From contig CM057153.1 of the NCBI GenBank assembly GCA_029962745.1, positions 5,885,855 to 5,949,854 of the forward strand: a DNA stretch of 64,000 bases, written 5' to 3'. Numbering within the stretch: position 1 is the stretch's first letter; each line of letters starts with the position of its first letter. The position numbers and the translations under genes are program-made. The notes under the pieces are model-generated. The model worked only from the letters and a program-made list of their open reading frames with translations. It did not search any database and was not told the DNA's origin. Below, in pieces: positions 21,741-34,800 of the stretch. Source of the stretch: Echinometra lucunter (taxonomy: Eukaryota > Echinodermata > Echinoidea > Camarodonta > Echinometridae).

Positions 21741-24480
21741 AAGATTGGGCAGTTGGCTACTACAAAGTTTAGCTTTCAGAACAACATCTCTACACAACTT
21801 TTCTTTCTATTTAAAATGCATCCAAATGGACCAGTTTACTAATTGTATTCACATTCTTGAATGTTCCTTTCAAAAGCACTGAAATCTATCTTGCATACAA
21901 GAGTTGCTGCTATACAGGGCAAGTATTTAGCAAGTAACTGAGTTGTCAGGAAATATGATAGAATGTGAATCGTATATTTGTCGAACACTTTAAGACATTA
22001 GTAGTCTATTTGAGCATATTGAGAAACGGAAGGGAAAAAAATCATATCACTGACCTATAAGAAAGCAAAAAGAGAAATTTGCTCAAATTTCATTTAAAAT
22101 GTCATCTTTGCAGCAATATTTCCAGGAAAAAAATTCCAGGATTGTCACAAATTCAGTAATGCCCTTTCTCTATCATATTTCATAAACGTACTTGTGCTGG
22201 AAAGGCAACTTGACTTTGCAGCAAAATATTTGAATAGTCATGGACGAGGCTATTTTGAGCCTCGCATGACATTGTACACGCAGATGGTCGGCTAGGTTCA
22301 GCTACAGTGTAGCTACACATGCATAGCGCAGCAGTGTATGTATGCTAGCGCTAACAAGTACCGTATGTGTACGGATGTTGGCCGGTCCGGACGGACGGTG
22401 GCAGGGCATCAGTAGATCATTATGTAAGTTTCAGAGCAGTTGAACTGCAACTTTTTGAGATTAAAAGTACATGTACATGTAAGTAGATCGAGTGCTTTAA
22501 CACGAGAATGTGTACCATCTACGACTTAATTGCCACACATCAACTGGTAGACAGTTTGAATCAAGGCTGATATACTCCAGCATTTTCAATATATGGGGCT
22601 AAACGTTATGCGGTATTTTACCTTCACGAAAACCTTATTCAAGAATCGTCGCTAGGAAAAGGAGATTTCTGTATTTGTGGACAAATTTATCAGCGTAAAC
22701 ATTCAAATGCACATCTATTTGGTCCATTGTGCTGGCAATTCGGGCTATTGACTGAGCTTGACATAATAGTTTTACTGAAATTTTAGTTACATATCTAGGC
22801 TAGACTATCACATCACAGTCAGTACAAATGCATTGTTAGTTGGCAATGTCTGCGACTGTAAGTGTTGAATGCAGTGAACATTAATCTTATGAAAAAGGTA
22901 GTTAACATAACAACAACAAAAAAAAAAGACATAAAAACTTGTCAACTTGGAGGCAAAGCATTGCTCTCTTCTTGTTGGATATTACTCCTGCTTGAATTGA
23001 AGCGCTACATCATGACTGTCTAACTTTGGTAAGCCTAATTAATGGTTGCTAACAGTCAAGAAAACTCTGTCTCCTTGGCCCTCAGTCTGCCAGCAGTAGG
23101 AGGTAGGGTCTATGCTATTTTGCTAGCAAAATTGTTATAGCTGACAGTGAACTCTGTACAGCATCAAAACCTTATGCTCCCCCCCCCCCCCTTGACCAGC
23201 GTCAAATATTTGACGCTCCAGCGACAAGTTGACGCTCTAGCTGGAGCATCAACTTTTTATGAAATCACTGGAGCGTCAAATATTAAAGTTGACGCTGTAA
23301 GTGAGAAGCTGACGCTGTATAGGGGACTTGACGCTGACGTTATACCTTTTATGAAATGGGGCCCCGGTGGGCGAGACAAAAATGCATATGAATAAATAAG
23401 CACATTTCCCCAAAATCGAGTGCGGTATTATGTACAACCTCAAGAATTACATTATCAACATGAAGCATTCAACATGAAGTGTCCGTGTCTGTTCACAAAA
23501 AATTAAGTCCACAATTTTAGTACTTTGTGCTCCTACAAGCTATTCTGCAATATGAATTCAAATCTAACATGAATATAAAACAGAGACCATACATGTAGAA
23601 AATCCCAACCCAACTCAAATGCCTTATGACGAATGACAGCCTAGATTACAATTCTGCATAAGGAAGAACATATTATTCTAATCAATTTGTTTACTTCAAC
23701 CATTACCTGCAGTGATAAAATGATCAGTATCTTAATAATTTACAGGTTTTTAACTCTTATTTTAGAAAAATTAGGTCGATTTAGGGGAAAATATCAAGGT
23801 GGTTATTTTCAAAATACTTTTAAAGGGCTCTTGGTCACAAAAATTTCACAACAGGTGTTAGATTCTCACAGAGAAAATGTACAGTAAGTTAATCAAGATA
23901 TTTCTTTATACAGTAACATATCTGATCATTTGACCACAAGTTATTATCAAATATTCCACAAATGTATGCAGAGTAAAACATTCCTCTACACATCAAAATA
24001 TGCACCTCTACATGTACTTTCAAATGTGGATCAATCGATGTCATACACTTGAATAGATATGTCCAAAACTGGAAATGTCTCAGAGTGCAATCTTAAAGAC
24101 ATACAGCACACATGTTTCACACCCTAATGTGAAATGCAAAGCATTGATTTGTAAATTAGGTTACATATAAATATACAATGTAAAAAATAATCGTAAGCCT
24201 TGAAAAAGCTGGAATCCGAACCTGTATTGATTAGACAAAAGATAACTTTGAAGTTTCTTTAAAATAATGCTGCACGCTGAATGATGCACTACATCCACAA
24301 ATGCAGCTTATTAGTATTCAGTGATTTTAGCATCAAAGCACTTCTACTATCAAACTTAAATCTTCCATATCTTCCACACTTAAGATATATATTTTTTTGC
24401 TGACAACTTGTGACCAAATGTTAAGTCTATCTCAGTAAGGATGGGGGGGGGGAGTAGTTTATACATACCCCTGTGTCCAT
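21741..24480. other. Intergenic, no gene recognised
   Basis: Mostly AT-rich. It contains a hairpin at 22239-22272 (arms GTCATG..CGAGGCT and AGCCTCGCATGAC) within a mildly CpG-richer stretch to about 22420, poly-C at 23180-23191, and a palindrome cluster at 23197-23345. No exon could be supported. Confidence 0.5.
23197..23345. repeat. Cluster of TTGACGCT motifs and palindromes
   Basis: Within 150 bp the octamer TTGACGCT or its reverse complement occurs about six times, once as the 18-bp perfect palindrome GCGTCAAATATTTGACGC (23199-23216). Some copies continue as GACGCTCCAG or GAGCGTCAAAT. The arrangement can fold into several alternative hairpins. It starts right after a poly-C tract. Confidence 0.75.
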
Positions 24481-24683
24481 TTTTTCTTTCTTCTTCTTCT
24501 TTCTTCCTTCTTCCTTCTTCTTCTTCTTTTTTTTCTTCCTCTTCCTCCTCCTTCTCTTCTTCTTCTTCTTCTTCTTCTCCTTCTTCTCCTATTTCTTCTT
24601 CTTCTTTCTTCTTCTTTCGTCTTCTTCTTATTCTTCTTCTTTCTTCTTCTCTTCTTCTTCTTCTTCTTCTTCTTCTTCTTCTT

Positions 24684-24714
<31 letters not shown>

Positions 24715-24770
24715 TTCTTCCTCTTCCCCTTCCTCTTCCTTTTCTTCCTTCTCGTCTTCTTCCTCCAGTT
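24481..24770 (+). repeat. TTC/CTT microsatellite, about 290 bp
   Basis: Pyrimidine strand made of TTC/TCT repeats with CCT and TTTC interruptions. The Ser-, Arg-, Lys- or Glu-rich frames on both strands are repeat artefacts. Confidence 0.95.
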
Positions 24771-25650
24771 TGTGTCAGAGATGAACAGCACCAAGCTGCC
24801 TGTTTAGTACAGGGGTAAATTATAGGAAGACTATCAGTCTTGTACAGTACTGTCAGAGATAGCTCCATTCAGGACCCAACACCAGACACCACATAAACGT
24901 ACATGCACATATCCAGTTCCTTCCATGCACTTACTTGCAATGCTGGAAGTTCGGGAAATACTAGAGGGTATGTACATACCCTTGCCCTCCACAATCTTGG
25001 AGCAGTGCTGGATGCTTGCACTGTATTGTAGGGCATTCATATGAATGTAAAAACCCCATGCACATTACAGAGTATGCTGATAGTGGAATAGATCACCAGG
25101 ACATTTCATTCTCCATGGAAACCCAACTACATTCAGAGAGGCTGCACTACCTATCATCAGCATGATGCGGCCTCCTGTTGGGTCCCACATGCTATAAATG
25201 GACCAATGCATGTTTTTACTTGCACCCCTGCATGCTCATTTTTATTGTATATAGGAGAGCCAACCCAAATCCTGCACCTTGTCACCTCCATTGGCACATG
25301 ACATGATTGACATCCCAGTACAGCTTCCAGGAGCTGCCTTTTGGGATTACTGCAACAAGTAACAAGTAACAAGTAGCAAGCAAGTGGAGGGCATAATTGG
25401 ATCATTTTGGCCTTCCATGGCAGTGCCAGGTGCCTGCACAATAATAACATGTATGTACTGCTGAATGCTAGCAAATTGAAAGAGGACTCATACAGTATAT
25501 CCATACCTGTACCTCGGGCCCTTTTAACCTGTCAACCACTGAGCATGAGACAACTTGGGCTATGGTCTATGGAAATTGCGTGTTATGCTGAAATCAAATC
25601 ATATTCAACAGGTTAAGAATAAACGTGTACAGAGTGGAGGACATGGCCCT
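24771..25650 (-). other. Probable PDZD8 3' UTR
   Basis: This follows the PDZD8 stop codon (25653-25651). AATAAA on the minus strand lies at 25246-25241, about 400 bp downstream, and could be the poly(A) signal. Three loosely similar stretches resembling the end of the last coding exon (around 25665, 25425 and 25010, sharing GTGCTGGATGCCTGC-like text on the plus strand) suggest old local duplication. A segment near 25553-25618 also resembles intron sequence at 26164-26232. Confidence 0.5.
25241..25246 (-). terminator. Candidate poly(A) signal AATAAA of PDZD8
   Basis: Canonical hexamer on the minus strand about 400 bp after the stop codon. Other A/T-rich hexamers exist further downstream, so the true 3' end is not fixed. 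Confidence 0.4.
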
Positions 25651-25851
25651 TTACAAGGTCTCGTTGCAGTGCTGGATGCCTGCGCAATAGTGAAGCATGA
25701 GATTGGCCAGAGTCTGCATGCGTTCCTCGCTCTGAGCTAGGGCGCCCTCTAGTGCTTGCTTCTGCTTGCGACGCCGTGACATCTGGACTTCCTTGGCAAG
25801 CTGCAGCTGACGGTCAGCCTCCTCATCAATCTCTGTCTGAAGCTTCTCAAT
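25651..25851 (-). CDS. PDZD8: PDZD8 exon 16, C-terminal coiled coil and stop
   Basis: Acceptor GACCAG/ATTGAG, phase 0; encodes residues 947-1012 and ends with TAA. Heptad-rich start IEKLQTEIDEEADRQLQLAK, a basic patch SRRRKQK, then SEERMQTLANLMLHYCAGI, which parallels the human C-terminal coiled coil that binds Rab7. The protein ends at ...CNETL, shorter than in vertebrates. The GT in the last codons (TTGTAAAG) could be a weak donor, so a further exon is not fully excluded. Confidence 0.88.
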   Translation of the reverse strand: MEKLQTEIDEEADRQLQLAKEVQMSRRRKQKQALEGALAQSEERMQTLANLMLHYCAGIQHCNETL

Positions 25852-28800
25852 CTGGTCAAGGTCAAAGAGAATGACAGAAAGAAAGAGAGAGAGAAAGATA
25901 GAATGAAAGGCAGATCAAACCTGATCTAGGGTGAGTGCTTCAAGGCTTTCTATGGATAAGCATGCAAAGTTTTTCATCTTTGTATATGTTTCAAGCTTTG
26001 TTGCACAGTTGTTTGAGAACACTGCTGTTATACATGTATGTGTTAAAATAGTCCATAGTTGATGCAATTATTTTTTTCTTAAAGAATGAGACAATTAAAA
26101 ATACAACAGCTGCTCTTCTATGACAAATAAATGTAAATTAACCAGTGGAACAACAAGCTCGAGATAACACAGGATAGGGTCTATGGTAAATGTGTGTTAT
26201 AGTGTAAATGAATTGTACACAACAGGTTAAAATCTAAGCTACTATGAGAAGATCATTAAAAAAAAATCAAGCAAATGCCTGATGATGGAACAAAGTCTTT
26301 ACATTCAATTTTATTCATTGTAGATAAGCATTAGCTAGCAGGAAGAACATTGTCTCTTTCTTTTGCTAGCAATCGTTAGACTCTTGTTAATGCTATGAAA
26401 ATGTGTTTTCTCCTATTATGAAGACAATAAGATTTCACAGGAGAAACAGTATTGGATACTCCATGAACCTTTATGACCATGCAGTCAAATCGGGATTGAC
26501 CAAGAGCCGCAAACAGACAAGCTTACCATGGCTTCTAGTTTCTCTTTCCTCTCTTGGACAGGCAGATCAATGAACAGCTCACGGCCCATCTAAAAATGAG
26601 AAAGATTAAGAGAAATGGATTCAAAGTAAATACTAATAGGTTCCGAGATGAACTTTGAACCTCAAGCTTTGAACTTGAACTTTGAACTTTTTTTTCCACT
26701 TTCAAGGGAGCAAACAAGAACCCCATGTAGAACCCCAGACAAACACAAAACATATAAGAAACAAAAAATGACCTGGTGATTTAAATTTCCTGCATTAATG
26801 TTTGTTTGAACCTGTGTTTGAAGGTATCGAGGGTTTGGCTTCTTTTATATAATCAGGTAGTGCATTTCATATCTCCACAGATAATTATAATATGTACATA
26901 TTAAGATATCTATGTATCTAGAATTTATCTTATAATATTTCAAGCTCTTTAATTGTGTACACAATTCATCTTTTTTTGTGTGTATTGTTCTGACTAAGCA
27001 TACCTCACATATGAACTTTAGTGTCATAGAATGAACAAAAAGAACAAAAAGATTAAATACTTGCTGCATGTATAGTGTATTTGCTTATAACAGAACCTAA
27101 AGGCCATTGCTAAATCAACATCAATATGCTCACCTCTCGAACCGCCGTCATGACCATTGCATCTGTGTCATCCACTCTATTGCCTTCAGCAGCGTTGAGC
27201 TGCCTCAAGCGCCTCTTGAGCTTACTCAGTCTCCTAACCATGGCTTCAACATCCTCATCCTCATCCTCTTCTTCCTCAGACTCATGGGGAGAGGGTGCAG
27301 GAGATGGGCTGGGCGAAGGGTGCGGGGTGCCCTTACGCCCAGCCACGCCCGAGAGTGACTGGGCTGCGGCCTCAAGCTGACGCAGCTGACCAAGTTCCCT
27401 GGTGGGTGAGGGTTGGTCAACTCTGCGGGCTGAACGGTTCCTGGTCATTTGACAAGAGCATGCATTTGTTATAACATGTATCTGTGATAATAAATAATGC
27501 AAAAGTTTTACAACTGAATAAATCTACCATAGTACAGAAATACAGACACAAGTACAGAGAAAAATCTAAACATGTTTTATGATTTAATATTTAAAAAAAC
27601 TTGTGTTGTATTGCTTGCAAAAAAAACAACACAAATCTTCAGTCCTATACTAAACTTTTCAAATAATATTTTGCAATATAACAGATAACACGCCTCAAAA
27701 GTTTTGATTAATATCACTTTAATTTCCTTTTAGCGGGCATACCAACCAATCTTTTTGTCAGGGTATTTTTTAATCAAGTATAAAGATAAAGTAAATGTTG
27801 GTATGACGAAAAAATTTCAATTATTTACCTAATGTTTACATTTGCACCTGTTTTTCATAAAGGTTGTTTCATAAGTAGCATTCTAAATAAGAAGTACTTT
27901 CATTGCAATTTCAACTGCACCCATATTTTCAAGGATTCATGCTGTGTGGCTTAAGTGAAGCATCTTCAACTTTGCATGAAGCAGGTCACTGAAATCGGCA
28001 ATCTCTATGAGGAATGCTAATGACAAGCCATGCCACGGTCATATGCAGTTTCTTCTCCTGATGAGTGATTACAGCTCTTGCTCACCTCATAGTGAGACTT
28101 GATTTGATTTGATTTGATTTATTTATTTTCTCCTGCATTGATTCATGTACAATTTTTTCAGATAACATACATAAAATAAAATACAAAAGAATTTTTACAA
28201 TGAATCATAACACAAAGTATTTGTAATAATAATTTACGAAACAAATGATAAATTGTCATTCATTTTTTTTTTGGAATTCAGTTAAACATAATATTTAATC
28301 AAAAATAAGATTATTTGCAGAAGAAGGACTGCCATTATAAGCGATGTGCTTGAAAATATGGCAGCCCCTACTTGGATAGAAGTATAGAACATAAAAGTTT
28401 GTAGGCTTGAAAGTACATGTATACTGACCTAGGATATACTTTCATACTATTCTAAAGACAGTGCTAAAATAATCAAAACATATACAAACTTCACCTCATC
28501 TTAAAAAAAAAAAAAAAGAGAGAAAACTTTCTAAAACTTGCAGGAAATCACATTCACCAAACTGCAATCCACAGGAGACCACATGTAACTTAGAAGGATT
28601 TTAATACCACCTTGAATTCATCATCTTTTTCCTTTATTTTTTCTTGATCAATAAGATGCTATACCAGCACATCTTCTACAAAAACATCTGACAGATATTA
28701 TTTCTTGGTAGTTTCAACATTCCTTTGTAAGTTTCGTTGAATCTGCACAAAGAACCGAACTGACTCTGCTACCAGAAAATAACGTTTACATTTAAACACA

Positions 28801-31800
28801 ATTTTCTATTTCTCATATCGTTCACAAAGCATACCCTCTCACATTTTCACCAGACAAATCCTAGTATTCTATGCATGAGTACCATAATCAATCATAATCA
28901 TCAGGCAAGACTACCTCCTTGCAGTTTTCTTTTCTCTACCCATCACAGAGTAGGCCTGCTAATGCTTTTACTAAAATTTTCTTGTATTCAACGCACTCAG
29001 CTTTCATACAATTAAGCATTGAACACTTCTTCTCATCACAGTTTTCATTTCCTTACCTATCACATGGGATGCCTGCGCTCTGCGTTTTCTCAGCACATTT
29101 CTTGTGACATATCAGCTTGCATACAAGACACTGCAGGGCATACTTTGTCCATACCTGATCATACAAGAGAGATATATTGATGCATTTCAGGCTCAACATG
29201 CTCTACATTCGCAAAACATGCAGTTCAATACATGGATGCTGATTCAAAATGCTTCTTAACCCATAGCCATAGAGAGTCTCCTTTTAATGGCACTTTTGCA
29301 GTCGCTTTTGATCCAGAATGCTACAAATTACAACTTACAGACCGATCCGGCTTATCGTTGAGGGCAGCAAATGATCAGCCATTACTGTGGTGTCCCATAG
29401 AGTTATATACAACAATGCAGCTCAGCTGAATGTAGCATGCAAAGATTACATACGCACTATATGAGGGACATTGCAGTAATGGCCTGCCTATTAATCAATT
29501 TTCAGAGTGGTCTATACATAAGCAGCAGGAGAAAAATTAACTGGAAAACTTGAGTCCATTCTCAATCCATTCTTGAATGAGAGTGATTTAACTGCGATTA
29601 ATAATCAAACTGGCAATGCAGTCCCTGTGCAAACTGACAACTAATCTATAAAATTTTGCAATTTCATTCACCTTGGTCCATGTTAAATACGTTTCTATTC
29701 TTTTAAACAATGTAGAAGTGGAAGACAAAAATAAAATTGTTGCCAAATTAAGGAGAGAGGAGAGAAAGATGATTAACTTTGACCATAAGAAAACTCTGTA
29801 CTGTTATGGGTTATGTTTCAGGCAGATTATCACTGAAAATGCCTCAAGGTATTGCGAACATGTCAATTTCTCACAGCCAAGATACCAATACTGAATATTC
29901 CCATAGTGAGGAATAGGTGCTGAGTTTACTATAACCGATCAAAACTTTTTTTTACATTGGATTCCATTGATAAATTAATTCATCCATATTCTTATTCTAC
30001 AATACCTACAATAATTTTTAAATATCATATTCTGCACATTTTTCACACTGAGCTCAGCAAAAATCAGGGGCATGGCAATGAAATGTCTGGCTAGCATTCC
30101 TTATTCAACTGTAATATTGAGTGGAGAGAACAAAAGCTCACAAACGGATACCCAATGCAAGGAATGACGTATGCTTTTATCATAAGAATCACTTACCTTC
30201 TTGCCACAAAAATCGCATCTTGTGGGCGAGGAGAACTGAGTGCCTACTAATTTGTGAGGCTGCCCAACTTGGCCATGGAGGCTACAATGAAATATTGATG
30301 GACATTTGGGTTGAAAAAGAGTGAAATGAAGAACAGGAAGTTGAAAAAGAATGGCATATCCATGAACACAGGAAGAGAAGAGAAGCAGGGGAAAGAAGAG
30401 AAAGATGAATGGATGAAAAGGAGAAGGGAAATGAGAGAGGGAAGGGTCAAGATAAGATAGAAGGAAGTGAGGTTGGGACAGAGGAGTATGAAACAGAAGT
30501 AATAAAGCAATATCATACAACAAAATTGAACATGGAATGATGATGCATTCAAAAGAAGACATAATGCAGATATGTAGAATTAGAGCAATGCAAAATATAA
30601 GTGCAAAAGGCACAAACAAGCAATCAGAATACCATGAGGATGTTCATCAATTGCTGGTCTAACACTACTTATTGCAGATAAAACCATTCAGTTGTGAAAC
30701 ACAAATGTACTCATTTATTCATAACAATGTACTTTTACATGAACTTGATCTATTATGTCACAAATGCATCTACATGTATAAATGTAGTTCATGACATGCT
30801 TTGCAATGTTAGTATTACAATGATTTGTCATCTTTTATGAGTTAAAATGCATTCATTCTACTTGACATTATTTCTTATAACAGACTATGTTAAGTGCTTG
30901 GTAGCTACCCGTATGTTAAAAAAAGGCACTTTAAAAAGCCCAGAAGTACTAGTATAAAGATAATATCATACCATCACCTATTTGGCAAGCCACAACAAGT
31001 AATTCAATTCTTAAAAAAAGGAACAGTATCAACAATACATGGACATTCGAAAGATGCACTGAATAGGTGTATCAAGACACTAATCTAAAATGAGTTAGCA
31101 CTTACTATATGATATATGTGCCAAAAAATGACCAAAAATAGAAAGAAATGGATAAGCAAAGAGCCAGAGAGGAGTAATGTTAAGTCATTACCTCAATTCC
31201 TCTGGTCTTGTAATCTTTTTAACTCCAACTGGTTTCCCTTTCTCTTCCACGCTGAATTTGGGTTTCCCCTTGAGATCGTAAGGAGAGTAGTCTGGACGTT
31301 CAACGCTGCCCTCTTTGGTGGGTTTGGGAGGATCTTCAAATGGAGAGTGATGGAAGAAGAGAGAGATATCTCCATAGCTGAGACTGCTGTCAAAGCCAGG
31401 GTGGGAGAAGAGATGCATCTGGGAAGGAATTCTCCTGGAAGACAAAAAACACCGACATGACGAAGGGCATTTATCTCAAAGGAGACATTTTCATTTCCAG
31501 TCGTTCATAATTCTTTGTGCTCTGTGGCACAGATAAGAAGGGGTATCTTAGCCCACCCCTTAACCCATGAGCTCATTAAAAACAAAAACAAAAAAATAGC
31601 CTAAATTCATAATCAATGATTAGGAACAATCAAGTAGACATGTATTTCCTTTTTTATTTCTGAATTTTAGTTTCAATAAAAAATCAATTAACCTATTCAT
31701 TAAATATAGAAATCAGACATTAGAAATCTGCTATCTCAAATTATCAATTAATTACTTTGCCACTCATATCACATAGAAAAGTTTAGACGACATTTCATGA

Positions 31801-34800
31801 CTTACTCCAGCATAAGTCTGCAGAAGCACTTTCAAATATCTTCTTTTTTTTTAATTTATGTTTTTATTGAACAATCAAAGAAAATATGTGCAAGAGTCAC
31901 TTTCACAAGAACATAATGTATAAGAGTCACTATCACAAAATGAATAATATGGTACAAAGGTCTGACCAGCAGGACTTAACAATCCCCTCCCAAGGAGCTA
32001 GCCACCGTGTGCAACCAACACAGCAAAACAATCAATTGCAAAATGCCGGAAAAACCAGGTGAGGGCAGACTACAACGTCTATGAATAAATTTCCAGTAAC
32101 AGTGAAAAAAGGGGAATCCCCTCAAGTTTAAGGTGCAGCCTGCCCCCCATCCTGCCTCCTGCGCCACTTTCAAATATCGTGATTTTCCATTATTCAATAA
32201 TCTCTATCAATCATGCCAATCAATCACTGCAGCTGACTACTCACGTTGCTCCTCCCCTCTGCTCTGGAGGCTGAAGCTTGAACAGCTCCAGGTGTTCTCC
32301 AGAGAGGGTGGTGACACACTGAAGGGCCACATCCATCAGGCACACGCTGGTGTACCCTACCAACATATCCCGCTCTCCAACGGCCATACCGAGACGATTC
32401 CAGATGCATACATTGAGGAAGTTGTCATTCTCACCCACCTGGAAGGTGAATGTTTCATCCCATTCTGGATTCTAGAGAAAATAATTAAAAAATCAAAATA
32501 TTTAAGGTTACATAATATATAATTTCATGCATCACTGACAAAGTTGTATTCATTGATGATCAAAATTCATAACACAAATGTTAAAGAATAAGAAGTAGAA
32601 CAATTAACTGAGAGTTCAATTGAAGCAGTGCACATTAATTCTCTATATTTAACTTGCTTATGAAAAGACTGTTATCTCGATCCATCAACAGATGTAGCTA
32701 AGGATCATATATGATTCTATGCTGCAGAGATGATCATACCCTGCTTAATGAGCTAATTCCTGGAGTACAACAATACAAGTATCTTGGTGTAACAATTACT
32801 CATGACCTTAAATGGAACACCCATTGTCAACTCACTGCCCAGAAAGCCAATAGAACCTTGGTCTCCTACGCAGAACCCTATCACCATGCACCAAGAACAT
32901 CAAATGCAAAGCATACAAGATGCTTGTTCGCCCTCAACTTGAGTATGGCAGTGAAGCTCGGAACCCTCGGACTTTAACTTCAAAAGAAAGTCTTGAGAAA
33001 GTACAGCAAGCTGCCGCCCGTTTTGTACACCTAGATTATCGGAGAGGAACATCAGTCACAACACTTGTCAACAAAAAATCAGTCAAGAGGTTTGCAAACT
33101 TACTGCTTCTGCAGCCACTAGGCATGTTTCCTGGATATCCTCTACAGCTGGAGGCACCACTTCAGCACCCACAGAAGTACCCGATACCGAAGGACCAACG
33201 GATGCTGCATCAACATCCTCCATCTGAGAGGTCAGACTGGACACACTGATCGCATCAAGGTCAACATCGGGTATCCTCATGGCTTCAGTCTTTACTGGTG
33301 CTGATGTCGAGGAAGAGTCCTCCTTAGGCCTCTCAGCCCTGGGGGCTGGGTGGATGGTCTCCTTGATCACCCTCTTCAAATTCTTGAGTCGGTCCTCATT
33401 GTCCTGCTGAGTGGACAACTGCTTGACCGTCTCATAGTCCAGGCATGACGAGAGACGTCTTCCATCTGCGGTCGTGGGTTGTTTGTTCTTCCGCTGCACG
33501 ACAGGTGAATCCAGGGTGGGGACCTGAAGCCGATGGGCAGTAGCTGTAGTGGGCTGTGGCGCATCAGCATCGTCATCGTCCTTGATGCCGAGTTCATTCA
33601 TAATGTTGACGTTGATGAAATCTTCATAATCGTTGTCCACAGTGGTGTCTGGTACAGATCGTAGGTCAGGCTGATCGTAGGCTGCTGAGGTGGAGGGCAA
33701 GTTTTCCATCAGGTTCATTGGCCGCTGGACCTTGATAATAAACCTAAATTACATGACATATAAAAAATATTTAATCACTAATGGCCAGTCTCAAAAAATA
33801 TTAAATTTGCTTGATGCAAAAGAATAAAAGTAAATCTACATGAACATCAATAAACCATATGAAGGATACTGACAAGTAAAATCAATCTATAGCATGTAAA
33901 ACAAATCATCCTCATATGGCCTATATCACAACATCAAGAGACTCCTAGAAGTAGAAACACTACGTTATGATAATGATTCATATATTGACAAAGGTAGTTC
34001 CTGAAAGAACCAATGGTACATTCTCCCCATCAAATCTGTCAATGAGTTATTCAGACTTGGTAAATACTTTGGTTCCCCATGCCATCCTCTGAGTTGCCTC
34101 GCTCTCATGTAACTTGCATTCCCAAATAATTCCTCTTTGAGTCGAAGTAGCAACTACAAATGGTTCAAATTAATCTTGATAATGTTGCTAGTTCTGCTTG
34201 AGTGCTGGATTGAGTGCTGGATGCAGGTGTTCCACAAATCATATTTGTATTTCTCACAGTAAATTGCCACCACTTACTTTTCTTTTGCCTGTTTGACAAC
34301 CTTGGCAGCTTGTCGTGCCGATGTCACCTTCACATCATCTATGCCTAGCACGACATCCCCCTGAAAGAAATGAGTTCAAGATATAACAGCAGATTGGTAG
34401 AATGTTTTGAAAAAATATTGAAGTTTAAAAAAAATGAAAGAACAATAGGAAAATATCTGCTCTATGCATATTTGCCATGATCAAAAGATGCAACTAAAAT
34501 TCGAACTTTGACAGAAATTATAAAGGACAAGAGGGTATCCAGCACAGCAAATGAGTGCTTGACCATCTTTCCTTTTAAGAGTATGAAGAACTTTATTAAA
34601 GTAGAGTAAAAAAAAAAAAAAATGATGACGTCTGTTTTATACAGTAGATTACATTAGAAAATAAAAAAGTTTTTGTTACAAACTATATGCTAAGATGCAA
34701 GGCGTCTGATTGGTCAAGGCCGGTGCTATGAAAGCGACTACCGACTCCTAGCATAAAAATATTGACTGGACCTAGCTCTACTTTCACCAGTAAATTTTAA

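Noticed and set aside
24380..24868. Arg/Glu- and Ser-rich frames of 100-160 codons
   Set aside because: Produced by the TTC microsatellite; the non-repeat ends show no recognisable protein.
30101..30619. 172-codon minus-strand frame
   Set aside because: Its useful part is PDZD8 exon 12; upstream it is low-complexity Phe/Leu/Ser from purine-rich intron.
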